From contig NZ_CP059560.1 in NCBI RefSeq assembly GCF_017894385.1, positions 1,612,001 to 1,676,000 of the forward strand: 64,000 nucleotides of DNA. The letters run 5' to 3'. Of the stretch, positions 1 through 8,893 are shown in pieces; within the stretch, counting starts at the first letter, position 1; every line of letters begins with the position of its first letter. Position numbers and translations under genes: made by a program. Under the pieces are notes generated by a model. The model worked only from the letters and a program-made list of their open reading frames with translations. It searched no databases and was not told where the DNA came from. The DNA comes from Aromatoleum petrolei (GTDB lineage: Bacteria > Pseudomonadota > Gammaproteobacteria > Burkholderiales > Rhodocyclaceae).

Positions 1-461
1 TTTGTACACAGATGGACGTAGGCGGCATCGGCATCCAGCGCGAGCTCGTCGGCCCGCAATGCCCGAGTAAAGCCACACGCTTCCGTGCTGCCAACGAGAC
101 GCACCTTGCCGCCAATCGCCCCGGCGAGGTGATGCGCCTCCTTGTACGCCTTCTGCGACCAGGTACCCGTCACGAGATAGTCCGCCGAACGGCCGCCCAG
201 CAGATTCATCGGAAGCTGCGCAAACTGCTGTGTGGCCCCGCCTTGCAGAAACAACACGCGGTAGTTCTGTGGAATCGCCATCAGCTCGCGCAGGTCCGCT
301 TCGGCCTGTTCGATGATGGACATGAATTCCTTGCCGCGATGGCTCATTTCCATCACACCGCAGCCAGCGCCGTGCCAATCGAGCATCTCCTCGGCGGCCT
401 GACGCAATACTGGCTCCGGCAAGGCCGCCGGACCGGCACTGAAATTGAACACCCGGGTCAT
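1..461 (-). CDS. serC: Phosphoserine aminotransferase, C-terminus cut by window edge
   Basis: PLP-dependent transaminase of serine synthesis (3-phosphohydroxypyruvate to phosphoserine), which also serves pyridoxal phosphate synthesis. About 153 N-terminal residues are visible. The protein opens MTRVFNFSAGPAALPE, the hallmark SerC start, followed by the EMSHRGKEF and LQGGATQQFAQLPMNL stretches that form part of the cofactor pocket. The PLP-binding lysine would lie beyond the window edge. The start is the ATG complementary to 459-461, preceded on its strand by AAGGAG about ten bases upstream. It lies 25 bp downstream of gyrA on the same strand, a common gyrA-serC order in betaproteobacteria, so the two are probably co-transcribed. 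Confidence 0.93.
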   Translation of the reverse strand, partial: MTRVFNFSAGPAALPEPVLRQAAEEMLDWHGAGCGVMEMSHRGKEFMSIIEQAEADLRELMAIPQNYRVLFLQGGATQQFAQLPMNLLGGRSADYLVTGTWSQKAYKEAHHLAGAIGGKVRLVGSTEACGFTRALRADELALDADAAYVHLCT

Positions 462-486
462 GCTCGAGTCACTCCTTGTGCGCGTC

Positions 487-3099
487 TCATTCGGCGGGCG
501 CGTCGTCGCCCGCCTCGTCTTGGGCATCGGCGACGTCACCCTGCTCGCCGAGCGTCACCTCGTCGGCTTCCGACTCGGCCACCTTCTCGATTCCCGCCAG
601 CGTGTCGCTTTCGTCGAGGTTGATCAGCGTGACGCCCTGCGTCGCCCGCCCGAGTTCGCGGATATCCTGCACCTTGGTGCGGATCAGCACCCCCCCGGTC
701 GAGATCAGCATCACCTCGTCGGTTTCCTCGACCAGACAGGCCCCGACCAGACGGCCGTTGCGCTCGGACGTCTGGATCGCAATCATGCCCTTTGTGCCGC
801 GGCCGTGGCGCGTGTACTCGGCCACCGGCGTGCGCTTGCCGTAGCCGTTCTCGGTCGCCGTCAGCACGCAAAGATCCTCGCGCTTGGCAACGAGCATCGC
901 GATCACCTGCTGCCCTTCTTCCAGTGTCATGCCGCGCACCCCGCGCGCCTCGCGCCCCATCGGCCGCACATCGGACTCCGGGAAACGCACCGCCTTGCCG
1001 GCATCCGAGAACAGCATCACGTCGCTCTCTCCGTCGGTGATCGCAACACCGATCAGGCGATCGCCATCGTCGAGGCTCGCAGCGATGATGCCCGCCTTGC
1101 GCGGATTGGCGAAGGCGGTCAGTGCCGTCTTCTTCACCGTACCCTCCGCAGTTGCCATGAACACGAAGTGATTGTCGTCGAAGGTCTGCACCGGCAGGAC
1201 CGCGTTGATCTTCTCCCCTTCGAGCAGCGGGAAGAGATTCACGATCGGTCGCCCGCGCGAATTGCGCGTGCCTTCCGGCACTTCATATACCTTCAGCCAA
1301 TACACCCGCCCCCGGCTCGAGAAGCACAGGATGTAGTCGTGCGTATTGGCGACGAAGAGGTGATCGATGAAATCGTCGTCTTTCATCCCCGTCGCCTGCT
1401 TGCCGCGCCCGCCGCGTCGCTGCGCCCGATAATCCGCAAGCGGCTGGCGCTTGAAATAGCCGCCGTGCGACAGCGTGACCACCATGTCCTCGGGCGCGAT
1501 CAGATCCTCGATATTGATCTCGCCGGTGTTGAGCACGACCTCGGAGCGGCGCGGGTCGCCGAACTGGTTGCGGATCGCGCCCAGCTCCTCGACGATGATC
1601 GCGGTGATGCGCGCTGGATTCGCGAGGATGTCCAGCAGATCCGTAATGAGGTCCATGACTTCGCGATACTCCGCGACGATCTTGTCCTGCTCCAGACCGG
1701 TCAGTCGCTGCAGTCGCAACTCCAGGATTGCCTGAGCCTGGGCCTCCGAGAGGCGGTAGCCCTGTGCCGACAACCCGAACTCAGCAGCCAGTCCTTCCGG
1801 CCGGTAACTATCGGCCAGCGCGCGCGTCAGCATCTCCTCGACCAGCGCAGAACGCCACTGCCGCGCCATCAGCTCGCGCTTTGCGTCCGCCGGCGTCGGC
1901 GCCGCCTTGATCAGCGCAATGATCTCGTCGACGTTCGACAGCGCGACCGCGAGGCCTTCCAGAATATGCCCGCGCTCGCGCGCCTTGCGCAGCTCGAACA
2001 CCGTACGCCGGGTGATGACCTCGCGCCGGTGCGCGAGGAAGCACTCCAGCATCTGCTTCAGGTTCAGCGTGCGCGGCTTGCCATCGACCAGCGCCACCAT
2101 GTTCATGCCGAAGGTGTCCTGCAGCTGCGTCTGCTTAAACAGGTTGTTCAGCACGACCTCGGGCACCTCGTTGCGCTTGAGCTCGATCACGACGCGCATG
2201 CCGGACTTGTCCGACTCGTCGCGAATCTCGCTGATTCCCTCGATCTTCTTCTCGTTGACGAGTTCGGCGATCCGTTCCAGCAGCGTGCGCTTGTTAACCT
2301 GATACGGCAGCTCGTCGACGATGATCGCCTGCCGGTTTCCCTTTTCCAGATCTTCGAAGTGCGTGCGCGCGCGCATCACCACGCGCCCGCGCCCCGTGCG
2401 ATATCCGTCATGCACTCCGGACAGACCGTAGATCAGGCCCGCGGTGGGGAAGTCCGGCGCCTGCACGACACGGATGAGATCCTCGATATCGGTCGCCGGC
2501 TCATTCAGCAACATCAGGCAGGCATCGATCACCTCACCGAGGTTGTGCGGCGGAATGTTCGTCGCCATGCCGACCGCGATCCCCGACGACCCGTTGATCA
2601 GCAGATTCGGGATCCTCGCCGGCAGGATCAGAGGCTCCTTCTCCGAGCCGTCGTAGTTCGGCCCGAAGTCCACGGTCTCCTTGTCAATGTCGGCCAACAG
2701 CTCGTGGCCAATGCGCGCCATCCGGATTTCCGTGTAACGCATCGCCGCGGCATTGTCGCCGTCGACCGAACCGAAGTTGCCCTGACCGTCGACCAGCATG
2801 TAGCGCAGCGAAAAATCCTGCGCCATGCGGACGATCGTGTCATAGACCGCCGAATCGCCGTGCGGATGGTACTTGCCGATCACGTCGCCGACGATACGGG
2901 CCGACTTCTTGTACGGCCTGTTCCAGTCGTTCGACAGCTCGTGCATCGCGTACAACACGCGTCGATGCACCGGCTTCAGACCATCGCGGGCGTCGGGCAG
3001 AGCACGCCCGACGATCACGCTCATCGCGTAGTCCAGATAGGAGTGCCGCATCTCGTCTTCGAGACTGATGGGCAGAGTTTCCTTGGCAAACGAAGTCAT
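487..3099 (-). CDS. gyrA: DNA gyrase subunit A
   Basis: Breakage-reunion subunit of DNA gyrase, 870 residues, the usual length. The N-terminal winged-helix/tower region carries the catalytic tyrosine in AAAMRYTE as Tyr122, exactly as in E. coli. The quinolone-resistance region reads [10 protein letters not shown] with Ser83 and Asp87, the drug-sensitive state. The GyrA box QRRGGRG (about residues 557-563) starts the C-terminal beta-pinwheel that wraps DNA, so this is GyrA and not ParC. The last 30 or so residues are acidic. It is followed by serC. A very long open frame on the opposite strand is only a codon-bias shadow. Confidence 0.98.
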   Translation of the reverse strand: MTSFAKETLPISLEDEMRHSYLDYAMSVIVGRALPDARDGLKPVHRRVLYAMHELSNDWNRPYKKSARIVGDVIGKYHPHGDSAVYDTIVRMAQDFSLRYMLVDGQGNFGSVDGDNAAAMRYTEIRMARIGHELLADIDKETVDFGPNYDGSEKEPLILPARIPNLLINGSSGIAVGMATNIPPHNLGEVIDACLMLLNEPATDIEDLIRVVQAPDFPTAGLIYGLSGVHDGYRTGRGRVVMRARTHFEDLEKGNRQAIIVDELPYQVNKRTLLERIAELVNEKKIEGISEIRDESDKSGMRVVIELKRNEVPEVVLNNLFKQTQLQDTFGMNMVALVDGKPRTLNLKQMLECFLAHRREVITRRTVFELRKARERGHILEGLAVALSNVDEIIALIKAAPTPADAKRELMARQWRSALVEEMLTRALADSYRPEGLAAEFGLSAQGYRLSEAQAQAILELRLQRLTGLEQDKIVAEYREVMDLITDLLDILANPARITAIIVEELGAIRNQFGDPRRSEVVLNTGEINIEDLIAPEDMVVTLSHGGYFKRQPLADYRAQRRGGRGKQATGMKDDDFIDHLFVANTHDYILCFSSRGRVYWLKVYEVPEGTRNSRGRPIVNLFPLLEGEKINAVLPVQTFDDNHFVFMATAEGTVKKTALTAFANPRKAGIIAASLDDGDRLIGVAITDGESDVMLFSDAGKAVRFPESDVRPMGREARGVRGMTLEEGQQVIAMLVAKREDLCVLTATENGYGKRTPVAEYTRHGRGTKGMIAIQTSERNGRLVGACLVEETDEVMLISTGGVLIRTKVQDIRELGRATQGVTLINLDESDTLAGIEKVAESEADEVTLGEQGDVADAQDEAGDDAPAE

Positions 3100-3340
3100 T
3101 TGGCGGCGACGGCAAAAACGGCGAGGTAAAAACGTTAAATCTTAACACGCCGACCGCAGCTCCCGCCCGCGCCGTTCAGGTGCGCAATTGTTCCCCCCCG
3201 ACCCATGTGCTTAAATCGGAAGCACAGCCGTCCGGCAACCGCCCGCGCGTCGCGAAAACCGCGCCATCCACGATTCCCCGCCCCCGGACCGACTGGCAGG
3301 CGGGCAGCATGCCGCCCGACCACCACATGGAGACTGCACG
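3100..3340. other. Intergenic region between gyrA and mtaD
   Basis: A 241-bp divergent gap. It must hold the gyrA promoter on the minus strand; a TAAGAT-like hexamer can be read on that strand near 3136-3146, but no convincing -35 partner stands out. The mtaD ribosome binding site (GGAG, about 3329-3332) lies at its right end. I see no gene in it. Confidence 0.4.
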
Positions 3341-4660
3341 GTGAGCCAACCCGCCGACCTCGTGATCAATGCACGCTGGGTCATTCCCGTCGAACCCGCG
3401 AACCTGACGCTGGAACACCACGCAGTAGTGATCCGCGACGGAACGATCACGGACCTGCTCCCGCAGGAGCTCGCGCGCACCCGCTACCACGCGGACCGCA
3501 GCATCAGCCTGCCCGACCACGTTCTCATTCCCGGCCTGGTAAACCTCCACGCACACAGCCCCATGGCGCTGATGCGCGGCATCGCAGACGATCTTCCGCT
3601 GATGCGCTGGCTGCAGGAAGCGATCTGGCCCGCCGAAGGGAAGCACGTCTCGAGCACCTTCGTACGCGAAGGCACCTTGCTGGCGATCGCCGAGATGCTG
3701 CGCGGCGGCATCACCACCTGCAATGAAATGTACTTCCACCCCGCCGCGGCCGCCGAGGCCTTCGACCTGCTCGGCATGCGCGCCGTCATAGGCCTCACCA
3801 CGCTCGAATTCCCGACCCCCTACGCCAGCGACGCCGACGACTATCTGCGCAAGGGACTCGCTGCGAGGGACGCGTGGAAGAACCACCCGCTGATCCGCTT
3901 CGCCCTCGCGCCGCATGCGCCCTACACCGTCTCGGATGCCACATTCGTGCGCATCGCAGCCCTTGCCGCAGAGCTCGACATCCCGATTCACGCGCACATC
4001 CACGAAACCGCACAGGAAGTCGCCGACTCCATCGCCCAATTCGGCAAGCGCCCGCTAGCGAGGCTGGCCGGACTCGACCTGCTGGGCGAAAACTTCATCG
4101 GAGTGCATGCAGTGCACCTCGACGACTCCGACATCGAGTTATTGCAGCGCCACCAGTGCAGCATTGCGCACTGCCCCACCTCGAACATGAAACTCGCGAG
4201 CGGCATCGCGCCGGTCGCCAGGCTGCAGGCGGCGGGAATCCTCACCGGCCTCGGCACCGACGGCGCCGCGAGCAACAACCGCCTGGACCTGTTCCAGGAA
4301 CTCCGCCACGCGAGCCTGCTCGCCAAGGTATCGACCCTCGACGCCACCGCCCTGCCCGCACACGCAGCACTGCGCATGGCCACCCTGAACGGTGCGCGAG
4401 CCCTTGGCCTGGGCGACCGCGTCGGGTCCATTGAAGCCGGAAAGGAAGCCGATCTCTGCGCGATCGCCCTCGACACCTTCGAGACCCGCCCGTGCTTCAA
4501 CCCGACATCCCACCTCGTGCACGTAGCAGGCCGCGAACATGTCTCCCACGTATGGGTTTCCGGCGAGATCCGCGTGGATAAAGGGAATACAGTGTTGCAA
4601 TTAAACGACACGGAATTGCTTGGGTTTGCCGCGCTGTGGCAAACTAAGCTTAGTAACTGA
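3341..4660 (+). CDS. mtaD: 5-methylthioadenosine / S-adenosylhomocysteine deaminase
   Basis: Amidohydrolase of the MtaD/TrzA/AtzA group, 439 residues, cytoplasmic. These enzymes deaminate methylthioadenosine or S-adenosylhomocysteine to the inosine derivative in purine and methyl-cycle salvage. Metal-binding motifs are in order: HAH (His70, His72) in VNLHAHSPMAL, HIHETAQE near residue 219, HAVHLDD, and GTDGAASNNRLDLF with Asp307. The start is GTG with GGAG about eight bases upstream. The ubiG methyltransferase lies downstream, a frequent partner of mtaD because SAM-dependent methylation yields the substrate. The exact substrate cannot be fixed from sequence; other members deaminate guanine or triazines. 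Confidence 0.88.
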   Translation: MSQPADLVINARWVIPVEPANLTLEHHAVVIRDGTITDLLPQELARTRYHADRSISLPDHVLIPGLVNLHAHSPMALMRGIADDLPLMRWLQEAIWPAEGKHVSSTFVREGTLLAIAEMLRGGITTCNEMYFHPAAAAEAFDLLGMRAVIGLTTLEFPTPYASDADDYLRKGLAARDAWKNHPLIRFALAPHAPYTVSDATFVRIAALAAELDIPIHAHIHETAQEVADSIAQFGKRPLARLAGLDLLGENFIGVHAVHLDDSDIELLQRHQCSIAHCPTSNMKLASGIAPVARLQAAGILTGLGTDGAASNNRLDLFQELRHASLLAKVSTLDATALPAHAALRMATLNGARALGLGDRVGSIEAGKEADLCAIALDTFETRPCFNPTSHLVHVAGREHVSHVWVSGEIRVDKGNTVLQLNDTELLGFAALWQTKLSN

Positions 4661-4708
4661 ACTGGATATGTGCTGCGAGTTGCTGTCGCGAGAATCAACG
4701 CATCAGCC

Positions 4709-4736
4709 TTGGCAGGCTTAATCGTTACCCTATTCA
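4709..4736 (+). promoter_or_regulatory. Candidate promoter of the OmpA-family gene
   Basis: TTGGCA (4709-4714) and TATTCA (4731-4736) are separated by 16 bases, resembling a sigma-70 pair. Transcription would begin near 4743, leaving a short leader that carries the GAGGAAA binding site (4754-4760) before the ATG at 4763. This is pattern matching only. Confidence 0.35.
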
Positions 4737-4762
4737 TCCTCTTGCCAATCGACGAGGAAATT

Positions 4763-5485
4763 ATGACCAAACAGACCAAAAAGCAGATGTTCGCACTGGC
4801 CGCCATCGCCTCGATCGGCCTCTCCGCATCCACTGTCTTTGCGCAGGTAAAAGACGTCGTGGTGGATGGCAAGGGTGAAATCCCCTACCTGATCGACGGC
4901 CGCAATGTCGTCGCCCGCAGCGGCGCCGGCCTGTGCTGGCGCACCGGCTACTGGAGCCCGGCGGCTGCCGGCACCGCAATGGCCGGCCAACTGCCGGTCG
5001 GCTGCGAGTGCGACAGCGACATCGTGCCGAAGGACAAGTGCGCGCCGGCTCCGGCCGCCGCTCCCGCGGCTGCCCCGGCACCCGCCGCTGCCACGCCGAA
5101 GCCCACCGCCGACAAGATCAAGCTGTCCGCCGACGCCCTGTTCGACTTCGACAAGGCCGTGCTGAAGCCCGAAGGCAAGACCAAGCTCGACGACCTCGCC
5201 TCCAAGGCAAAGGGCATCAAGCTCGAAGTGATCCTCGCCGTCGGCCACACCGATCGCCTGGGCTCCGACTCCTACAACCAGAAGCTGTCCGAGCGTCGTG
5301 CCAACGCCGTGAAGACTTACTTGGTCAGCAAGGGTATCGAAGCCAACCGCGTCTACACGGAAGGCAAGGGCGAGCGCCAACCGGTTACGGGCAAGAACTG
5401 CTCCGACAAGCTGGGCCGCAAGAAGCTGATCGAGTGCCTGCAACCCGACCGTCGCGTCGAAATCGAACTGGTCGGCACGAAGTAA
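4763..5485 (+). CDS. OmpA-family outer membrane protein
   Basis: 240-residue exported protein. A signal peptide (about residues 1-27, ending TVFA before QVKD) is followed by a short N-terminal region with several cysteines, an Ala/Pro-rich linker (APAAAPAAAPAPAAA), and a C-terminal OmpA-like peptidoglycan-binding domain with the GHTDRLGSDSYNQKLSERR motif. It is too short for an eight-stranded OmpA barrel, matching the small OmpA-type proteins abundant in betaproteobacteria. The ATG at 4763 is preferred over an upstream in-frame start at 4670 because GAGGAAA precedes it and the signal peptide begins there. A strong terminator follows, so it is probably a single-gene unit. The role is inferred as an envelope-to-peptidoglycan anchor. 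Confidence 0.9.
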   Translation: MTKQTKKQMFALAAIASIGLSASTVFAQVKDVVVDGKGEIPYLIDGRNVVARSGAGLCWRTGYWSPAAAGTAMAGQLPVGCECDSDIVPKDKCAPAPAAAPAAAPAPAAATPKPTADKIKLSADALFDFDKAVLKPEGKTKLDDLASKAKGIKLEVILAVGHTDRLGSDSYNQKLSERRANAVKTYLVSKGIEANRVYTEGKGERQPVTGKNCSDKLGRKKLIECLQPDRRVEIELVGTK

Positions 5486-5502
5486 TCCTGCCTGACTCGG
5501 TC

Positions 5503-5529
5503 AAAGGCCCTGCTTCGGCAGGGCCTTTT
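5503..5529 (+). terminator. Rho-independent terminator after the OmpA-family gene
   Basis: Stem AAAGGCCCTGC / GCAGGGCCTTT with a TTCG loop, followed by a short T run. It is a textbook intrinsic terminator 17 bases after the stop codon. Confidence 0.9.
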
Positions 5530-5590
5530 CATTTCCGCCTGACCTTTGCTCCAATTGCGTCTTCGCCCGCACAACGTCGAGACCCGAGCC

Positions 5591-6292
5591 ATGAATACAA
5601 ACGCCGATCCGGCCGAATTGCAGAAGTTCAGCGACCTCGCCCACCGCTGGTGGGACCCGACGTCCGAGTTCAAACCCCTGCATGAAATCAATCCCCTACG
5701 GCTGCGCTGGATCGACGGCCACGCGAATGTCGCGGGCAAACGCGTTCTCGACGTCGGCTGCGGGGGCGGCATCCTGTCCGAGAGCATGGCTGCGCTGGGA
5801 GCCCAGGTCACCGGGATCGATCTGTCGGAAAAGGCCCTGGGAGTCGCCCGACTGCACCTGTTCGAATCGGGGCACAAGGTGGATTACCAGCACTGCAGTG
5901 CGGAGGAGTTCGCCGCACGACATCCTGGCGAATTCGACGTCGTGACCTGCATGGAGATGCTCGAACACGTCCCTGCCCCCGCCAGCACCGTCGCTGCCTG
6001 CGCTAAACTCGTCAAGCCGGGCGGACAAGTCTTTTTCTCCACGCTCAACCGCAACTTCAAGTCGTATTTGTTTGCCGTCGTCGGCGCGGAATACATCCTG
6101 AACCTGCTGCCGCGCGGAACGCACGAGTACGCAAAGTTCATCAAGCCGTCGGAACTTGCACGCTTTTGCAGGAATGCCGACCTGGAGAGCGCAGAACTCC
6201 TCGGGATGAGCTACAACCCCCTCACCCAGACCTACTCCCTGGGACAGGATACGAGCGTAAACTACATGCTTCAGGCGCGACGCGAAGCCTGA
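5591..6292 (+). CDS. ubiG: Ubiquinone biosynthesis O-methyltransferase
   Basis: SAM-dependent methyltransferase that performs both O-methylations in ubiquinone synthesis. It is 233 residues, the usual UbiG length. It opens [20 protein letters not shown] and continues with WWDP, the conserved UbiG N-terminus. Motif [10 protein letters not shown] lies at residues 52-60, the post-I acidic residue in GIDLSEKAL, and motif II near [12 protein letters not shown]. The chosen ATG at 5591 matches the family N-terminus; the open frame extends upstream to 5546 without support. It lies downstream of mtaD, with an ompA-like gene between them. Confidence 0.95.
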   Translation: MNTNADPAELQKFSDLAHRWWDPTSEFKPLHEINPLRLRWIDGHANVAGKRVLDVGCGGGILSESMAALGAQVTGIDLSEKALGVARLHLFESGHKVDYQHCSAEEFAARHPGEFDVVTCMEMLEHVPAPASTVAACAKLVKPGGQVFFSTLNRNFKSYLFAVVGAEYILNLLPRGTHEYAKFIKPSELARFCRNADLESAELLGMSYNPLTQTYSLGQDTSVNYMLQARREA

Positions 6293-6416
6293 CGCTGGCG
6301 CAAGAATGCGCTCACGCGACCGGAAATCGAAACTTTTCGGCCGCCAGCGCAAAAAGTGCTAGACTGCCACTTGAAATCGGGTGTACCGCCACCAGATTCG
6401 AACCGTGATACACAAG
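6293..6416 (+). promoter_or_regulatory. Region upstream of ssrA with a weak promoter candidate
   Basis: A 124-bp gap that must drive the tmRNA gene. TAGACT at 6360-6365 (within GCTAGACT) is a possible -10 element, but its -35 region (TTTTCGG) is a poor match and the distance to the mature 5' end at 6417 would need processing by RNase P. No open reading frame is supported here. Confidence 0.3.
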
Positions 6417-6794
6417 GGGGCCGACCTGGCTTCGACGTGGGTCGCAAAGCAGCGCAGTGCATACCGAGGACCAGTCACCTCGTAAATCCATCTGGAAACA
6501 AACAAACGCCAACGACGAGCGTTTCGCTCTCGCCGCTTAATCCCGGCGGGCGCTGCACCGGCAGGTCTCTGGGCCGGGTGGTCTCAGCGTAAGCTGAGCC
6601 GCTGCAGTGTCATTTACAGAGACTCGCGAGTTGCGCCGGGCCACTTGGCGCAACAGCTAAAGGTAAGGTGACTCGCTTCTGTCCGGCCTGCCGACCGGCT
6701 AAGACAGGAGTTAAATCCAAATAGGTGGGCTAAGTATGTAGATCTGTCTGTGGAGGGCTTGCGGACGGGGGTTCAATTCCCCCCGGCTCCACCA
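6417..6794 (+). ncRNA. ssrA: Transfer-messenger RNA (tmRNA), one-piece
   Basis: Ribosome-rescue RNA of about 378 nt. The 5' end GGGGCCGACCTGGCTTCGAC and the 3' end GGCTCCACCA form the tRNA-like seven-base-pair acceptor stem (GGGGCCG with CGGCTCC); the T arm GGGGGTTCAATTCCCCC precedes the 3' CCA. The tag reading frame runs from 6508 to the TAA ending at 6540 and encodes ANDERFALAA, of the AND...ALAA type common in betaproteobacteria. The order is linear (not permuted). A hairpin with a T tract ends the transcript. Confidence 0.97.
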
Positions 6795-6799
6795 ATTCA

Positions 6800-6830
6800 A
6801 CGCCAAGACAATGACTTGTCTTGGCGTTTT
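6800..6830 (+). terminator. Terminator of ssrA
   Basis: Perfect inverted repeat CGCCAAGACA / TGTCTTGGCG with a six-base loop, followed by TTTTC, six bases past the tmRNA CCA end. Confidence 0.9.
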
Positions 6831-6918
6831 CATTTTGGCCGCACCAATCTTCGCCCCCGCACGGGGATCCTGCCCCGCGCGTGGGGCAGATGAGTCGATG
6901 GGGACGGCGGTACCGATG

Positions 6919-7653
6919 TCAGCGCGTGCGGGTAACGATCGCCTCGATCACCTGGACGTCTGCATCGACCCGCTCTTCAACATGCTTCGGCCCGCCCGGC
7001 TGTGTGCGCACAGGCGGAGCACCACGTCGCGCATCCGCCTTGCGCCCCCCTCCCGGCTTCGACTTCGCGCTTGCCGTCGAGGTGCGCGCCACCTCCCGGG
7101 GCGCAACACGCATCGCCCCGCGACCTGCAGCCTCGCTCGGCCGCCTACCCCCGGCCACGCTCACATTCGCCACGCCCGGCGGACTGTCGACCTTATTCGG
7201 CAGCTCAACGCGCTGCACGGGCATCTCGACGATGGTCGCTGCCGGCGCACGGAACTCCTGCACTGGCGGCATCACAGGCGCCCGCACCTCGGGCAGGCGC
7301 TCCTGGCGGACATCCGTCACCACCGGAGCACTCATCCCGACCAAATCCACCGACTCCGGTTCAACTGCGCCTTCGCCGCCGGTCGAACGCCAGGGCTTCT
7401 GCATCACAAAAACAAGCAACCCCGCGACCGCCAGCACAACCCCGGCAGCCAGAACCATGTCAACCCTTCCTCCTCCCGTCCCCACTCCTCTGCCAGCGGA
7501 AAGCTCTTCGAGAATTCGCACATCATCATGACCCTGCACGCGCAGACTCGGCGCAAAGAGGCTGGGCAGAGGCCGAGCCGCCACCGCGGCGGCCGTTCCG
7601 TAAGATGCATCCGACATTACAAGCGCCGATCCATTTGCCATATTCATATACAA
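6919..7653 (-). CDS. Hypothetical single-pass membrane protein of the type VI locus
   Basis: I do not recognise a family. The 244-residue product has one hydrophobic segment near residues 67-88 (MVLAAGVVLAVAGLLVFVM) flanked by a hydrophilic N-terminus and a long Pro/Val/Arg-rich C-terminal part that would be periplasmic if the N-terminus is inside. The C-terminus (VDADVQVIEAIVTRTR) looks like a short folded element. The start may be this ATG or the in-frame ATG four codons later; neither has a good ribosome binding site. It diverges from the tagX-like gene, with 48 bp between. A role in type VI secretion is inferred only from position. Confidence 0.6.
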   Translation of the reverse strand: MYMNMANGSALVMSDASYGTAAAVAARPLPSLFAPSLRVQGHDDVRILEELSAGRGVGTGGGRVDMVLAAGVVLAVAGLLVFVMQKPWRSTGGEGAVEPESVDLVGMSAPVVTDVRQERLPEVRAPVMPPVQEFRAPAATIVEMPVQRVELPNKVDSPPGVANVSVAGGRRPSEAAGRGAMRVAPREVARTSTASAKSKPGGGRKADARRGAPPVRTQPGGPKHVEERVDADVQVIEAIVTRTR

Positions 7654-7701
7654 TAGCCGATTTTAACGACACAGGCATTTTCGTGCCCAGTCCCACGCAC
7701 T

Positions 7702-8559
7702 GTGAATCGACCCATATTGTTCGCCGCCCCAGTCGCATACTTCGCGCTCGTCTGCATCGGACTGGTGCTGATCCGCTATCCAGCGCGTAGACGCACGGTT
7801 TTTGCCGGCGGTTCGGCACGCATTCATGGGTTCATCAACACCCTGCAAGGCATGTTCCGAGCCGCCATCAGGCTGGTCGCGACCGGTCTCGGCTTCGTGC
7901 GGGACGGGAGCGCGGGGATTTCGATTCCGTTGATCGAGAACCGCCCGATCGTGATATCCGCCATCGCACTCGCCCTCCTGCCCCCCTTGGCCGTACTCGC
8001 ACTGTCGCAACGGACAATCTTCGAGTTCGCTCCGGACGACGCGCCGCCCGACCGCAAGATCGCCGCACTGCTGGCCGGAGAGCACCTCACCCCCCCGCCT
8101 CCACTTCCGCCTGCCGTGTTTGCCACGACAGAAGTCGAGATGCTCAGACCGTCGATCGGGACTGCAAGTCGGGACTGGAATCTGCTTGATGGCGAGTTCC
8201 GGCAACGCCTGCTCACCGTATTTAAACTGCTCGAGGAGCAGCACGGCTACCAGGCAGTGCTGCTCGAAGGCTATCGCAGCCCGGAGCGTCAGGCGGAGCT
8301 CCTGTTGCGCGGCCCCTCCGTCACCCAGGCAGCCCCGAACATGAGCTATCACCAGCACGGCCTCGCCGCCGATGTCGCATTCCTGCGAGACGGCAGGCTC
8401 GTCATCTCCGAACGCGACCCTTGGGCCATGCGCGGCTACGAACGCTACGGCGCACTAGCCGAGGCTGCGGGCCTGACGTGGGGCGGACGCTGGAAGATGA
8501 TGGATTTCGGGCACGTCGAACTGCACCACCGCGAAGCCCTTCCCGACGGCCGCTCCTGA
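7702..8559 (+). CDS. M15-family (VanY/TagX-like) peptidoglycan peptidase
   Basis: 285-residue membrane-bound metallopeptidase. Two hydrophobic segments (about residues 4-24 and 80-105) precede a C-terminal M15 domain with the zinc motifs SYHQHGLAADVAF and DFGHVEL. In Acinetobacter the T6SS gene tagX encodes an L,D-endopeptidase of this superfamily that opens peptidoglycan for assembly of the secretion machine. The neighbours here (PAAR, tssM, tagF, an OmpA protein, tssA) match that setting, so a TagX role is likely but inferred. Annotated from GTG at 7702; the binding site is weak and a later start is possible. TagX proteins usually have a single N-terminal anchor, so the second hydrophobic segment is unusual. 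Confidence 0.8.
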   Translation: MNRPILFAAPVAYFALVCIGLVLIRYPARRRTVFAGGSARIHGFINTLQGMFRAAIRLVATGLGFVRDGSAGISIPLIENRPIVISAIALALLPPLAVLALSQRTIFEFAPDDAPPDRKIAALLAGEHLTPPPPLPPAVFATTEVEMLRPSIGTASRDWNLLDGEFRQRLLTVFKLLEEQHGYQAVLLEGYRSPERQAELLLRGPSVTQAAPNMSYHQHGLAADVAFLRDGRLVISERDPWAMRGYERYGALAEAAGLTWGGRWKMMDFGHVELHHREALPDGRS

Positions 8560-8609
8560 GGCACAGGCCGGTCCGCAAACCCCACCCGCAACCACGAGGA
8601 ACCATTTCC

Positions 8610-8876
8610 ATGGCACGTCCGTTCATCGTCATCGGCGACCGGACCGATCACGGCGGCACCGTGATCGGCGCTTCGCTCAATAGCGACTGCAACGGCAAAG
8701 GCATCGCAAGAGTCGGGGACCAGGTTACCTGCCCGCGCAAGGGGCACGGTCGCGTGACCGTCATCGCGACCGGTGATCCAACCACACTCATCGACGGGCG
8801 TCCGGCCGCGCGCCATGGTGACAAGACGGCCTGCGGCGCAATCCTGATCGCCTCGCAGGCGCTCACCGTCGACTGA
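8610..8876 (+). CDS. PAAR-domain spike-tip protein
   Basis: 88-residue protein made of one PAAR domain: it begins MARPFIVIGDRTDHGG, with the internal repeats GIARVGDQVTCPRKGHG and DGRPAARHGDKTACG. PAAR proteins form the sharp zinc-stabilised cone on the VgrG trimer of the type VI system and can carry effectors. This one has no extension, so it is a structural tip and not an effector fusion. The ATG at 8610 follows CGAGGA; the open frame running in from 8421 is not part of the gene. It sits between the TagX-like peptidase and a membrane protein gene. No vgrG is present in the window. Confidence 0.9.
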   Translation: MARPFIVIGDRTDHGGTVIGASLNSDCNGKGIARVGDQVTCPRKGHGRVTVIATGDPTTLIDGRPAARHGDKTACGAILIASQALTVD

Positions 8877-8893
8877 CACCGGGTCGCGATCCC

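Noticed and set aside
445..3129. An 894-codon open frame antisense to gyrA
   Set aside because: It mirrors gyrA exactly and has His/Arg/Asp-rich low-complexity translation; gyrA on the other strand has full family identity.
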